A stretch of DNA of 8,800 nucleotides from Saprospiraceae bacterium (GCA_020852155.1 JADZBJ010000004.1:1-8800); one strand, 5' to 3'; numbered from the stretch's first letter, positions 1 to 7,967 are shown. Notes: generated by a model not told the origin, from the sequence alone. Numbers and translations: made by a program.

Positions 1-1
1 C

Positions 2-622
2 GCGAAATACTACGTTCCATCGGGCCGTTGCATTCAAAGTGTTCGATATAAAAACGGCGAGCCGGTAGATATTCCTGAAAATGAACGCGCGCAGTTTCGT
101 ACCCGTCGCGGACGTATCGTTCTGGATGGCGGCGGCATCAAGCCTGATGTAGCGCTTCCTTATGATACCGCTTCAACGTTGGTCAAAGCCCTGCTGGAAC
201 AAAACGTAATTTTCGATTTCGTGACTGATTTTGCTTTAAAAACGCCCAAAATTGACTCCATTGAGTTGTTTGAATACACCGATTTTGCAGCGTTTGAACA
301 GTTTGCCCGTAGCCGGAATTTCACTTACGAAACCAATTCCGAGAAAAAACTGAAGGAGTTGCGCACGTTCTCTGCGAATGAAGGCTTAAACCTGAACAAC
401 GAAATTGCAGCGTTGGAAGCGCGCATCAAACAGGAAAAACAAAATGAAATGACGCGCAATCGCGATCGAATTCTGTATGAAATCGAACAAGACATCGTTG
501 GTCGTTATCATTTTGAAAAAGGTAAAGTCCGCAAACGCCTCGTCAATGACCCTGAAGTAAAAGAGGCTGTGAAATTGCTCAACGACCCGGTGCGCTATCA
601 GAAGATTCTGGGCGGAGCGTAA
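2..622 (+). CDS. C-terminal part of an S41 carboxy-terminal processing protease (partial)
   Basis: The reading frame is open from base 2, so the gene begins before the window; 206 C-terminal residues are visible. The first residues, AKYYVPSGRCIQ, are the strand that follows the catalytic Ser/Lys dyad in S41 (CtpA/Prc) proteases. Next come a GEPVD...F.T..GR segment and GGGIKPDV, which are typical of the bacterial CTP branch. The catalytic Ser and Lys and the PDZ domain would lie upstream and cannot be checked. The last ~110 residues are charged and probably helical, with Lys/Glu/Arg-rich stretches (for example EARIKQEKQNEMTRNRDR), as in the C-terminal tail of Bacteroidota members. These enzymes are periplasmic or membrane-associated and clip or degrade envelope proteins from their C-termini. 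The gene ends with TAA just before a palindromic terminator and converges on the minus-strand gene. Family assignment is firm; the substrate is unknown. Confidence 0.9.
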   Translation, partial: AKYYVPSGRCIQSVRYKNGEPVDIPENERAQFRTRRGRIVLDGGGIKPDVALPYDTASTLVKALLEQNVIFDFVTDFALKTPKIDSIELFEYTDFAAFEQFARSRNFTYETNSEKKLKELRTFSANEGLNLNNEIAALEARIKQEKQNEMTRNRDRILYEIEQDIVGRYHFEKGKVRKRLVNDPEVKEAVKLLNDPVRYQKILGGA

Positions 623-641
623 TTGATTACCAAGCTAATAA

Positions 642-679
642 AAAATGTCATCCTGAGCGATCGCTCAGGATGACATTTT
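642..679. terminator. Perfect 38-bp palindrome, likely bidirectional terminator
   Basis: Two 19-nt arms, aaaatgtcatcctgagcga and its exact reverse complement, abut with no spacer. The stem is flanked by A on the left and ends in TTTT on the right, so each strand gives a GC-containing stem with a short U tail. It sits 19 bp after the S41 stop and 20 bp before the end of the convergent 950-residue gene, the expected place for a terminator that serves both. The centre is GCGATCGC. Arms with ATGTCATCCTGAGC also resemble dispersed repeats that I recall from Bacteroidota genomes, so this may be a repeat copy serving as a terminator. Confidence 0.75.
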
Positions 680-699
680 AGTTTATGTGATTTTTCACA

Positions 700-3552
700 C
701 TACTGTTTGACTACTTTTCGTTGCCATTTGGCGCCTTCTTTAGTCGTCATTTCAAGCCAGTAAACACCGGCAGCAAGATGACGCGTTGAGAATTCAGTTG
801 GTTGTGCCGGAGCCAGTGTTTGCTCGGCAACTGCCTGGCCCAAGGCATTTCTCAACACCGCCTGAGTCGTCGTACCATTATCCGGCATTTTCACGCTGAA
901 CACATCAATGGTTGGATTCGGGAAAATTTGCAGCCCTGAAGCCCATGCAGGTTCGTTGGCGCTAACCAGCGAAGAATCAACGTAAATGATGGCGGCTACG
1001 CGATCGCTTTCGCATTCAAATCCTGGCAAATCAACTTCCCAGTTGTAGAAATAGTAGTAACGATCAAGGCTAAAATTGGAATTCTTAAGCGTCACGATGT
1101 CCTGAATCGAATACGGATAACTGACGCCTTCATTGCTCCGGCGCAATTGAGGGCCGGCGCTCTGAATGCTGGCCTGGTTCACCAGCGGGTCGGTTGTCAG
1201 GACAAGGTCTTCGCCGACTGGAATATCCAGATTGAGGGTAATATTGGTCGTCCCAACCGGAATATTCACGGAAACAGAATCAATGACCTGGCCTGAAGCC
1301 GATTGAACCATGATTCTTCTCACGCCTGCTTTGGTCGTATAAACTTTGGTTTTAGCCAGTTTAAACGGCTGAAGCGCATCAAAAATGATCGCTCCGTTGA
1401 AGGTGTTATCGCTCGTTGCGCCGCCCTGGTGATCCACCATGCCCACAAACTGATTGGGTATGTCAAAAATAGCCACATTGGATACCCAAACCGTATCGTT
1501 CGCAGTTACATCTTCGCGAACAAGCGTGTTGCCTGTCGCTACCGGAGTTTGATCTTGTTGGGTTTCATACCAGATCACATTCGGGCCGTCTGCAATCAGT
1601 GTGGCAGTGCTACCCACCGCAACCGTATCATTGACGATCACGGGTAAATCCGCACTTTTCACCACAACCTGCACCGGTGCACTGCTGAATGTTTCGCATT
1701 GCCCCTGAATAGCGACCGTGTAATCGCCCGGTTCGCTGACGGTGATACTTTGGGTTGTTTCACCATTGCTCCATAGATAGGATGCAGCGGCGCTGGATTG
1801 CAAGGTAACGCTGCCGCCCTGGCAAAAGGTCAATTCTCCGGCACTGGCAATCGTCGGCGTCTCATCAGGATTGCCGGTTATTGTAACCAGATTGCTGACA
1901 GCCGTGCAGCCACCTTCCTGTGTCACAGTTAGTTGATAATCACCGGGTTGCAAAACAGTCAACACCTGCGTCGTATCGCCTGTATTCCAGGTGTAATGAG
2001 CAAAACCATCAATGGTCGTGATTTGTACGGAGTCGCCTGTGCAGATAGAAGATGGGCCGTTGACCATCAATTCAGGAGAAACCAAAGAGCAATTGCCTTC
2101 ATTGACAATCAGGTATTGATTGAGCACTGGCTCAATATGCTGCACCGCGCCGGAAGGCCAGTAAACGATAGCAGAATCAATGCTCGTCAATGTATCCAAC
2201 CCGAAAACCATATTGAACGAGTTGCTGATGCCGTAACTCTGCCCTGAACGTACTTCCTTGACCTGTACGCCCAGATCGGAGTACAGTACCACTTTAGCGC
2301 CAACAGCCTGGCGATTGCCACCCGACCCGCGCAGGGAAATTCCTGCAAAGTTTTTTCCGCTGCCTGTATTCATCCATAAAGCATCCGGAATCGAGGAAGG
2401 AGTCGTATAAATGAAGGCATAACTGGCATAGATATCCACATAACCATCCTGGTTCATGTCGCCGATGGCATAAGATTCCATGTCGTTGTTGTCAAAAGTA
2501 TTGTCCAGTTGGCTAAATGTCTTGTCGCCATTGTTCCTGAACAAATACTGATTGGATCCTGCGACCAGAATATCCATAAATCCGTCATTGTCAAAATCCG
2601 CAAAAACGCCCTGGATGGGTTCGCCCTGCACCTTGTTGTATATGCCGGATGCAACGCTGATGTCTGTAAAATGGCCTGTACCGTCGTTTTCAAGCAGTTG
2701 GCTTGAAACGTCGTGGTTCGTAATGAAGCAGTCAAAGTCGCCGTCATTGTCAATATCGCCGAAATCGGCTGTCCAGCTCTGTGCTCCGATGCGAAGGCCG
2801 TTTGCGTTGGTTACGTCCTGCGTGTAGGTACCATCTCCGTTGTTCAGGAAGAGCTGATTGATACGCCTTGGGTCGCTTGGGCTGTTCACGCCCTGGCGGC
2901 ATTTTGCAATATAGAGGTCAAGGTCATTGTCATTGTCCACGTCACACCAAACTGAACCGTAGTTGCCCGAATTATCGGATGTCGGCGTAGTGGTCAGGTT
3001 AATCCAGTTAGGTTGATACGTGAAAGTTCCATCGCCATTGTTGCCAAAAATGCGCGCCACGCCATCGTCATGGCACACAAAAGCATCAATCCAGGAGTCG
3101 CCATTCACGTCGGCAAAATTGACGCCCTGTACGAATGTTTGAGGCGTGGTTAACGACGTTGTCGTGTAAGACTGGCCATTATTGACCGACTTGATAATTT
3201 TCACGCCGTCGTAAAAACCGCCGGTCAAAATGTCGCCATAACCGTCGCCGTTGACATCGCCAAGGCACAGGCCCCACTGGCTTTCAGTCCCGGTTGGCAG
3301 CGGCCCTACGGCTTTTACGGTCAATGGAGCATTGGATGCGCCTTGCAACAGAATGCTGACGTTAGTGCCTTGTTGCAGCCGGACAATATCGTCGCGTCCG
3401 TCGGCATTCATGTCAACAATACCGACGGCAACTCCGCTGAAATGCGAACCTGCCGGGAGTAACTGATGTTGTTTCGTGAACGAAATTTGAGCGGTGAGCC
3501 AAGATGTGCCCAACAAAAACGCCAGGCCGAAAGAGAGTTTTAAATAATTCAT
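700..3552 (-). CDS. Secreted FG-GAP/VCBS-repeat, ASPIC/UnbV protein with T9SS C-terminal sorting domain
   Basis: The first possible start is TTG at 3558. I prefer the ATG two codons later (3552), giving 950 residues beginning MNYLKLSFG; positions below count from the TTG. A signal peptide ends near TAQ (22-24). Seven calcium-loop repeats of the DxNxDGxxD type start at about 49, 101, 150, 206, 268, 321 and 367 and imply an FG-GAP/VCBS beta-propeller. An ASPIC/UnbV domain follows (about 409-488: GAKVVLYS, EVRSGQSYG, FGLD, VYWPSG). Two Cys-containing Ig-like modules come next (490-561, 566-633; YTWNTGDTTQ and YLWSNGETTQ), then a third Ig-like stretch (640-697) and a beta-rich region (700-845). 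The end (876-952) is a type A sorting domain, with LQIFPNP and a GVYWLEM segment, directing export by the type IX system. It probably acts at the cell surface or outside the cell, in adhesion or polymer binding. I see no catalytic motif, so its ligand is unknown. It is transcribed away from trxA. Confidence 0.9.
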   Translation of the reverse strand: MNYLKLSFGLAFLLGTSWLTAQISFTKQHQLLPAGSHFSGVAVGIVDMNADGRDDIVRLQQGTNVSILLQGASNAPLTVKAVGPLPTGTESQWGLCLGDVNGDGYGDILTGGFYDGVKIIKSVNNGQSYTTTSLTTPQTFVQGVNFADVNGDSWIDAFVCHDDGVARIFGNNGDGTFTYQPNWINLTTTPTSDNSGNYGSVWCDVDNDNDLDLYIAKCRQGVNSPSDPRRINQLFLNNGDGTYTQDVTNANGLRIGAQSWTADFGDIDNDGDFDCFITNHDVSSQLLENDGTGHFTDISVASGIYNKVQGEPIQGVFADFDNDGFMDILVAGSNQYLFRNNGDKTFSQLDNTFDNNDMESYAIGDMNQDGYVDIYASYAFIYTTPSSIPDALWMNTGSGKNFAGISLRGSGGNRQAVGAKVVLYSDLGVQVKEVRSGQSYGISNSFNMVFGLDTLTSIDSAIVYWPSGAVQHIEPVLNQYLIVNEGNCSLVSPELMVNGPSSICTGDSVQITTIDGFAHYTWNTGDTTQVLTVLQPGDYQLTVTQEGGCTAVSNLVTITGNPDETPTIASAGELTFCQGGSVTLQSSAAASYLWSNGETTQSITVSEPGDYTVAIQGQCETFSSAPVQVVVKSADLPVIVNDTVAVGSTATLIADGPNVIWYETQQDQTPVATGNTLVREDVTANDTVWVSNVAIFDIPNQFVGMVDHQGGATSDNTFNGAIIFDALQPFKLAKTKVYTTKAGVRRIMVQSASGQVIDSVSVNIPVGTTNITLNLDIPVGEDLVLTTDPLVNQASIQSAGPQLRRSNEGVSYPYSIQDIVTLKNSNFSLDRYYYFYNWEVDLPGFECESDRVAAIIYVDSSLVSANEPAWASGLQIFPNPTIDVFSVKMPDNGTTTQAVLRNALGQAVAEQTLAPAQPTEFSTRHLAAGVYWLEMTTKEGAKWQRKVVKQ

Positions 3553-3587
3553 TTTCAATAGATTGTAATAAAAAATGAAGCAACCTA

Positions 3588-3656
3588 ATAAAAGGAAATA
3601 CGCCGTGATTTGTCATTAATGCTTCAAACACAAGCGCCGGAGTTTTTTCCTTTTAT
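3588..3656. repeat. 11-bp inverted repeat in the divergent intergenic region
   Basis: ATAAAAGGAAA at 3588-3598 is matched exactly by its reverse complement TTTCCTTTTAT at 3646-3656, with 47 bases between. The pair lies between the minus-strand T9SS-protein gene and trxA. The left arm is about 36 bp upstream of the minus-strand ATG. It could be a paired binding site or a long-loop stem, but arms this A/T-rich can also arise by chance. Confidence 0.3.
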
Positions 3657-3657
3657 C

Positions 3658-3665
3658 TATGTTTG
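3658..3665 (+). promoter_or_regulatory. Possible Bacteroidota -7 promoter box upstream of trxA
   Basis: TATGTTTG matches the TAnnTTTG -7 consensus of the Bacteroidota housekeeping sigma factor. It lies about 90 bp before the trxA ATG. I do not see a clear TTTG -33 element 19-21 bp further upstream, so this rests on one box and would imply a long leader. Confidence 0.25.
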
Positions 3666-3684
3666 CATCGTTGAGGCTGCAAGT

Positions 3685-3704
3685 TGTGATAAAGTTTGAT
3701 CACA
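3685..3704. promoter_or_regulatory. Candidate operator: TGTGAT-N8-ATCACA dyad upstream of trxA
   Basis: Exact 6-bp arms TGTGAT and ATCACA flank an 8-base AT-rich centre, about 50 bp before the trxA start and 130 bp before the divergent gene. The half-sites resemble those of Crp/Fnr-family regulators (TGTGA and TCACA), but the spacing is four bases longer than the classical Crp site. A transcription-factor site is plausible but not shown. Confidence 0.3.
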
Positions 3705-3753
3705 TAGATGCCTGAGTGAAATTTCCGCTTTTGCAAGACAAAATTTTAGCATA

Positions 3754-4056
3754 ATGGATACGCCTTTCGAAGTCCTGATTCAGTCCGAAACGCCGGTGCT
3801 AATTGATTTTTGGGCAACCTGGTGCGGCCCTTGTCGCGCGATGATGCCGACGCTCGACGCCCTGGAACAAGAAATGGGCGACAGCCTTCGCATTGTCAAG
3901 ATTGATGTTGACGAACACACTGACCTGGCTGTTGCTCAACGTGTCATGGGCGTGCCCACGTTGATGCTGTTTAAAAATGGTCAAAAATTATGGAGTGAAG
4001 CAGGTGTGCAAACCAAAGCGGAACTTCAACGCATCATTTCAGCACACCTCGTTTGA
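3754..4056 (+). CDS. trxA: Thioredoxin
   Basis: This is a complete 100-residue thioredoxin, the usual size for the family. The catalytic WCGPC motif is at residues 23-27 with Cys24 and Cys27, preceded by the DFWATWC strand that holds the buried Asp18. The cis-proline loop GVPT has Pro68, followed by LMLFKNGQ. There is no signal peptide or membrane segment, so the protein should be cytosolic, passing electrons from thioredoxin reductase to protein disulfides. It is therefore not a typical CcmG/TlpA-type periplasmic thioredoxin, despite standing before a haem c protein. The ATG at 3754 leaves only eleven residues before the core strand and has no Shine-Dalgarno sequence, as is normal in Bacteroidota. 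The gene is divergent from the T9SS-protein gene and 155 bp before the large multidomain gene, in the same direction. Functional linkage to either neighbour is unproven. Confidence 0.95.
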   Translation: MDTPFEVLIQSETPVLIDFWATWCGPCRAMMPTLDALEQEMGDSLRIVKIDVDEHTDLAVAQRVMGVPTLMLFKNGQKLWSEAGVQTKAELQRIISAHLV

Positions 4057-4077
4057 GCCAACGATCATTTGTTGGCT
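4056..4077 (+). terminator. Weak hairpin after trxA
   Basis: AGCCAAC (4056-4062) pairs with GTTGGCT (4071-4077) across an 8-base loop and is followed by only TTC. The stem starts at the last base of the trxA stop codon. The short stem and poor T tail make it a weak terminator candidate. The rest of 4078-4211 shows no small gene or clear promoter to me. Confidence 0.35.
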
Positions 4078-4211
4078 TTCATGCCTTGCCAATTTTACTG
4101 ACGAATTTCTATTGGCAATCTGTATCAGGTATGTACATTCGCCACGTCCTTTCCAGTTTTTCGATTACTAACAGTTTTTATGCGAATTGACCATTCGCCA
4201 ACAACACAACC

Positions 4212-7200
4212 ATGCGCAACCGCAACATCTTTCTTTTGCTCATCGCGGCCTTGTTGGGCCTGTGGTACTTTGCCTCCAGAGGCAGCAGCAATACGGCGAG
4301 TACAGCCCTGACAACTCGTCCGAATGACCCCTGGGTATTCAGATCCGTACTGGACAAGCAACCCAGAATGGTCACTTTTGCGCTCAACGACCGTCTGTGG
4401 GTCGCCTATTCCACCGACTCCTGCTCGCTGTATAAAGCCTGGGCCGGAGGCGTTCACTTCGAAGGCGCCGTGTATAATTCAGACCACGGCCCGCAACCGA
4501 CTTCAACCGGCAACGGCTGGCTTGAAAACAAGCATCGCCAGCCCTGGACAGTTGAACTGAATGGCAAAACCGAATCGCCCCGCACAGATTACAAAGGGCA
4601 TCGCTACACCAAAAAAGGTCAGGCCGAGATCATGTACGATCTGGTCTTGTCTGACGGCCAGCGCATTCGCATCAACGAACGCCCGGAATATGTGGAAAAA
4701 GACCGCCAGAGTGGTTTCGAGCGCCAGTTTACAGTCGAAAATGCACCCAATGGCGCCAAGATCATGCTCAAAGCCAATATCAACAGCGTTGCAGATCAAA
4801 GCAGCATTGAAACCAATGGCCAATGGCAACCTGCCGTTTCCGACTTTGAAAGCAATGGCGACTTGCGCGTTTTGAGTACCGACGGCGCATTGACCCTGAA
4901 CAATGACAAACCTACGCATTTCAGGGCCATGTTCGTCAATTCGCCTACCCTGCCCAATAAATTCGATGTCGAACGCGCAGCCCGCGAAGACGACTCGAAC
5001 ATCGCCATCAGCCCCGGCGAAAAACTGATGAGCAAAAGCGACTGCCGCACCTGCCATAATCCGGAAGTACAAACCGTAGGCCCGGGTTATGCACAAATTG
5101 CCCAACGCTACAAAAACACGCCTGAAAACCTCGAAATTCTATCACAAAAAGTCATCGCCGGCGGTAGCGGCGTTTGGGGCCAGGCTGCCATGAGCGCCCA
5201 CCCTCAACTGTCAAAAGACGACGCCAAAGCGATGGTTTCCTACGTTTTGTCGCTCGATGAAGGCGAAGACGATGGCCAGGGCGGAAATGTGCCCAAGTCG
5301 CTGGATGACATTCCAAACGAAAAATGGAAATCATCGGACAAGCAAACCAAAGACACCGACGTGCGCCCGGGATTATTGACCAAGGTCTGGCAACTAAACC
5401 AGTCCATTGATGCCCTGGCAGACATCAATTTCGCAGCCAAACCCACGCAAACAGCCATCGCTAGCAAAGTGGACATGGGCTATGAAGAATTTGGCCCGTA
5501 CAAAGACAACTTCGCCATCGAAGCCGAAGGTTATCTGTTCCTCGATAAAGATGATAACGTTGTCCTGCAACTGGCTTCCGACGATGGTTCGCGTTTGTTT
5601 ATTGACGGCCAACAACTGATTAACCACGACGGCCCGCATGGCATGGAAGCCAAGGAAGCAGAAGTGGCATTGCGTATCGGTTACCACGCCATTAAAATCC
5701 AGTATTTTCAGGGGGGCGGCGGTCGCGGTATTCAACTGAAATGGGCGCGATTCGGCGATCCGACTTTCCGCGTTATTCCAGCCAGCAATTTCAGCCACCG
5801 TCCGGGTACAGATGAAAAAAGCACGCCGTCATTGTCCTCAACCACCAATGCCATTCCCGGCGACATGTCCGCGCTGGCAGATTGCCACCCGTCGTTTGAC
5901 ATTACCCAGGCGCGCCCCGACGAATTCCTGCCCAAAGTAGCCGGCATGGATTTTCTTCCGGATGGTCGCCTCGTCGTGTCCACCTGGGATGCCCTCGGCG
6001 CAGTCTATATTGTGGAAAATGTTCAAAGCGGCGATCCGAAGAAAATTAAATACAAGCGCATTGCACAAGGACTGGCTGAGCCACTCGGCCTGAAAGTCGT
6101 CAATGGCAATATTTACGTCCTCCAAAAGCAGGAACTGACCAAACTCGTGGATGCCGACGGCGATGAAATCATTGACCGCTATGAATGCTTTGCCAAAGGC
6201 TGGAAAGCATCGGCCAACTTCCACGAATTTGCTTTCGGATTGGCGCATAAAGACGGCTTTTTCTATGCCGCTCTGGCCATTGCCATCAACCCCGGCGGCG
6301 CCAGCACGCGCCCGCAAATCATGGATCGCGGCAAAGTGGTTAAAATCAACGATCAGGACGGCAGTATCGAGTTCGTTGCGCGCGGTTTGCGCACGCCGGA
6401 TGGCGTCGGTATCGGCCCTGACGGTGAAGTATTCATCGCCGATAATCAGGGCGACTGGCTGCCCTCTTCAAAAATTCTCCATGTGACGCCGGGCGCGTTT
6501 TTCAACTCCTATGCCGTGGATTCGGCGACTGTCGCACAAATGCCCGTCAAACAGCCTGTTGTATGGCTGCCGCAGGATGAAATCGGCAACTCACCGACTC
6601 AACCTACCGTTCTTAACGTTGGCCCTTATCAGAATCAACTCATTCACGGCGACGTTTGCTACGGCGGTTTGCAGCGTGTTTTCATGGAAAAAGTCAATGG
6701 TGAATATCAGGGTTGCGTATTCCGTTTTTCACAAGGATTTGAAGGCGCTACGCATCGCCTCGTTTGGGGCCCTGACGGCGCGCTGTATGTCGGTCAGATC
6801 GGTAACCCAGGCAACTGGGGTCAGACCACCAAACTTTGGTACGGACTTCAGCGCATGGCTTACAACGGCGAAAGCACCTTCGAAATGCTCGCTATTCGCG
6901 CCAAAACCAATGGCGTGGAAATTGAATTTACCGAACCGCTCGCCGAAGGTGATGGCTGGTCGGTTGCCCACTATGATGTAGAGCAATGGCGCTATCAACC
7001 AACGGTCAATTATGGCGGCCCGAAAATTGACCAGCAGCCCTTGAAAGTTCTTTCAGCCACCGTGTCTGACGACCGCAAAAAGGTTTTCCTGGAAATTGCC
7101 GGCATTAAAACGCAACACGTTGTGCATGTTCACCTGAAAAACCTGCCGATCAGCGACCTCGATCACGAACTCTGGACTTCTGAAGGCTGGTACACGATGA

Positions 7201-7949
7201 ACGCTATTCCGGCCAACGATCCGGGTGTTGTCAAAGCAGCGCCTCCGGCGCCTGGCCCGGTAGCCGATAATACCCTTTCGGAAAAGGAAAAACGCCAGGG
7301 TTTCACCTTGTTGTTTGATGGAAAAAGCATTTCCAACTTCCACAACTACGGTAAAACGACCATCGGTAAATCCTGGGTGATTGACGATAATGCCATTCAC
7401 CTGGCCGCCAAGCCCAGCGCTGAAGGGCACTGGCAGGCACAGGATGGCGGCGACATCCTGACTACCGAAGACTACGGTGATTTTGAATTGAAAATTGACT
7501 GGAAAATTGGTGAATGCGGCAACTCCGGCATTTTCTATCACGTTGTCGAACAACCTGACAAGTATGACTACGGCTGGAAAACCGGCCCTGAAATGCAGGT
7601 GCTGGACAATGTTTGCCATCCGGACACGAAATTCCCGAAACACCGCGCAGGCGACCTTTACGACCTCATCGAGTGCAAGTACGTTACCGTTAAACCCGCC
7701 GGCGAATGGAATCACGTCAGGCTGGTATTCAAAAACGGCAAAGTGCAGCACTGGCTCAATGATCGCAAAGTCGTCGAACTCAAGATGTTTGACAACGGCA
7801 AACCCACCAAGAAATGGCTCGACCTGATTGCAGGCAGTAAATTCCCCGGCATGAGTAAGGATTTTGGTCTTTCTCAAACCGGCAAAATCTCGCTGCAAGA
7901 CCACGGCAACGAAGTGTGGTTTAAGAATATCAAAATCAGGAAATTGTAA
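4212..7949 (+). CDS. Exported haem c / PA14 / dehydrogenase-like propeller / DUF1080 (3-keto-disaccharide hydrolase) fusion
   Basis: This 1245-residue protein has these parts in order. Residues 6-21 are a hydrophobic signal or anchor segment. A beta-rich domain (about 38-250; DPWVFRSVLDKQPRM, LWVAYSTDSCSLYKAWAGG) belongs to no family I can name. A class I cytochrome c (about 265-350) has CRTCH (Cys278, Cys281, His282) and a likely axial Met327 in GVWGQAAMSAHP. An acidic linker leads to a PA14-like domain (about 385-525, with ASDDGSRLFIDGQ). A beta-propeller (about 560-880) resembles sorbosone/glucose dehydrogenase-type and 'membrane-bound dehydrogenase' families (PDGVGIGPDGEVFIADNQGD, WGPDGALYVGQIG). 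A beta-sandwich (about 885-998) and a Pro/Ala linker precede DUF1080 (about 1028-1245; LFDGKS, DFELKIDWKI, NSGIFYH, GPEMQVLD, GEWNHVRL, LQDHG). DUF1080 proteins cleave 3-keto-glycosides, so I infer envelope oxidation and cleavage of glycans, with electrons passing through the haem. No T9SS tail or lipobox is present. Domain calls are good; substrate and coupling are unproven. Confidence 0.88.
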   Translation: MRNRNIFLLLIAALLGLWYFASRGSSNTASTALTTRPNDPWVFRSVLDKQPRMVTFALNDRLWVAYSTDSCSLYKAWAGGVHFEGAVYNSDHGPQPTSTGNGWLENKHRQPWTVELNGKTESPRTDYKGHRYTKKGQAEIMYDLVLSDGQRIRINERPEYVEKDRQSGFERQFTVENAPNGAKIMLKANINSVADQSSIETNGQWQPAVSDFESNGDLRVLSTDGALTLNNDKPTHFRAMFVNSPTLPNKFDVERAAREDDSNIAISPGEKLMSKSDCRTCHNPEVQTVGPGYAQIAQRYKNTPENLEILSQKVIAGGSGVWGQAAMSAHPQLSKDDAKAMVSYVLSLDEGEDDGQGGNVPKSLDDIPNEKWKSSDKQTKDTDVRPGLLTKVWQLNQSIDALADINFAAKPTQTAIASKVDMGYEEFGPYKDNFAIEAEGYLFLDKDDNVVLQLASDDGSRLFIDGQQLINHDGPHGMEAKEAEVALRIGYHAIKIQYFQGGGGRGIQLKWARFGDPTFRVIPASNFSHRPGTDEKSTPSLSSTTNAIPGDMSALADCHPSFDITQARPDEFLPKVAGMDFLPDGRLVVSTWDALGAVYIVENVQSGDPKKIKYKRIAQGLAEPLGLKVVNGNIYVLQKQELTKLVDADGDEIIDRYECFAKGWKASANFHEFAFGLAHKDGFFYAALAIAINPGGASTRPQIMDRGKVVKINDQDGSIEFVARGLRTPDGVGIGPDGEVFIADNQGDWLPSSKILHVTPGAFFNSYAVDSATVAQMPVKQPVVWLPQDEIGNSPTQPTVLNVGPYQNQLIHGDVCYGGLQRVFMEKVNGEYQGCVFRFSQGFEGATHRLVWGPDGALYVGQIGNPGNWGQTTKLWYGLQRMAYNGESTFEMLAIRAKTNGVEIEFTEPLAEGDGWSVAHYDVEQWRYQPTVNYGGPKIDQQPLKVLSATVSDDRKKVFLEIAGIKTQHVVHVHLKNLPISDLDHELWTSEGWYTMNAIPANDPGVVKAAPPAPGPVADNTLSEKEKRQGFTLLFDGKSISNFHNYGKTTIGKSWVIDDNAIHLAAKPSAEGHWQAQDGGDILTTEDYGDFELKIDWKIGECGNSGIFYHVVEQPDKYDYGWKTGPEMQVLDNVCHPDTKFPKHRAGDLYDLIECKYVTVKPAGEWNHVRLVFKNGKVQHWLNDRKVVELKMFDNGKPTKKWLDLIAGSKFPGMSKDFGLSQTGKISLQDHGNEVWFKNIKIRKL

Positions 7950-7967
7950 AACGAGAAAAAGGTAAAA

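Noticed and set aside
686..699. TGTGA-TTTT-TCACA inverted repeat
   Set aside because: It resembles a Crp half-site pair but lies between the terminator and the 3' end of a gene, far from any start, with the wrong spacing. Probably chance.
4503..5105. Minus-strand open frame of 200 codons
   Set aside because: Antisense to the N-terminal and haem c regions of the large gene, whose protein motifs are clear. No independent support.
5711..5729. Run of six G followed by GGC/GGT codons as a possible slippage or phase-variation tract
   Set aside because: It encodes a short glycine-rich loop (QGGGGRG) of the PA14-like domain, and the frame continues intact. Six G is short for phase variation.
7053..7904. 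Minus-strand open frame of 283 codons
   Set aside because: It lies wholly inside the DUF1080 end of the large plus-strand gene. Its translation shows no recognisable motif, so it is a shadow of codon bias.
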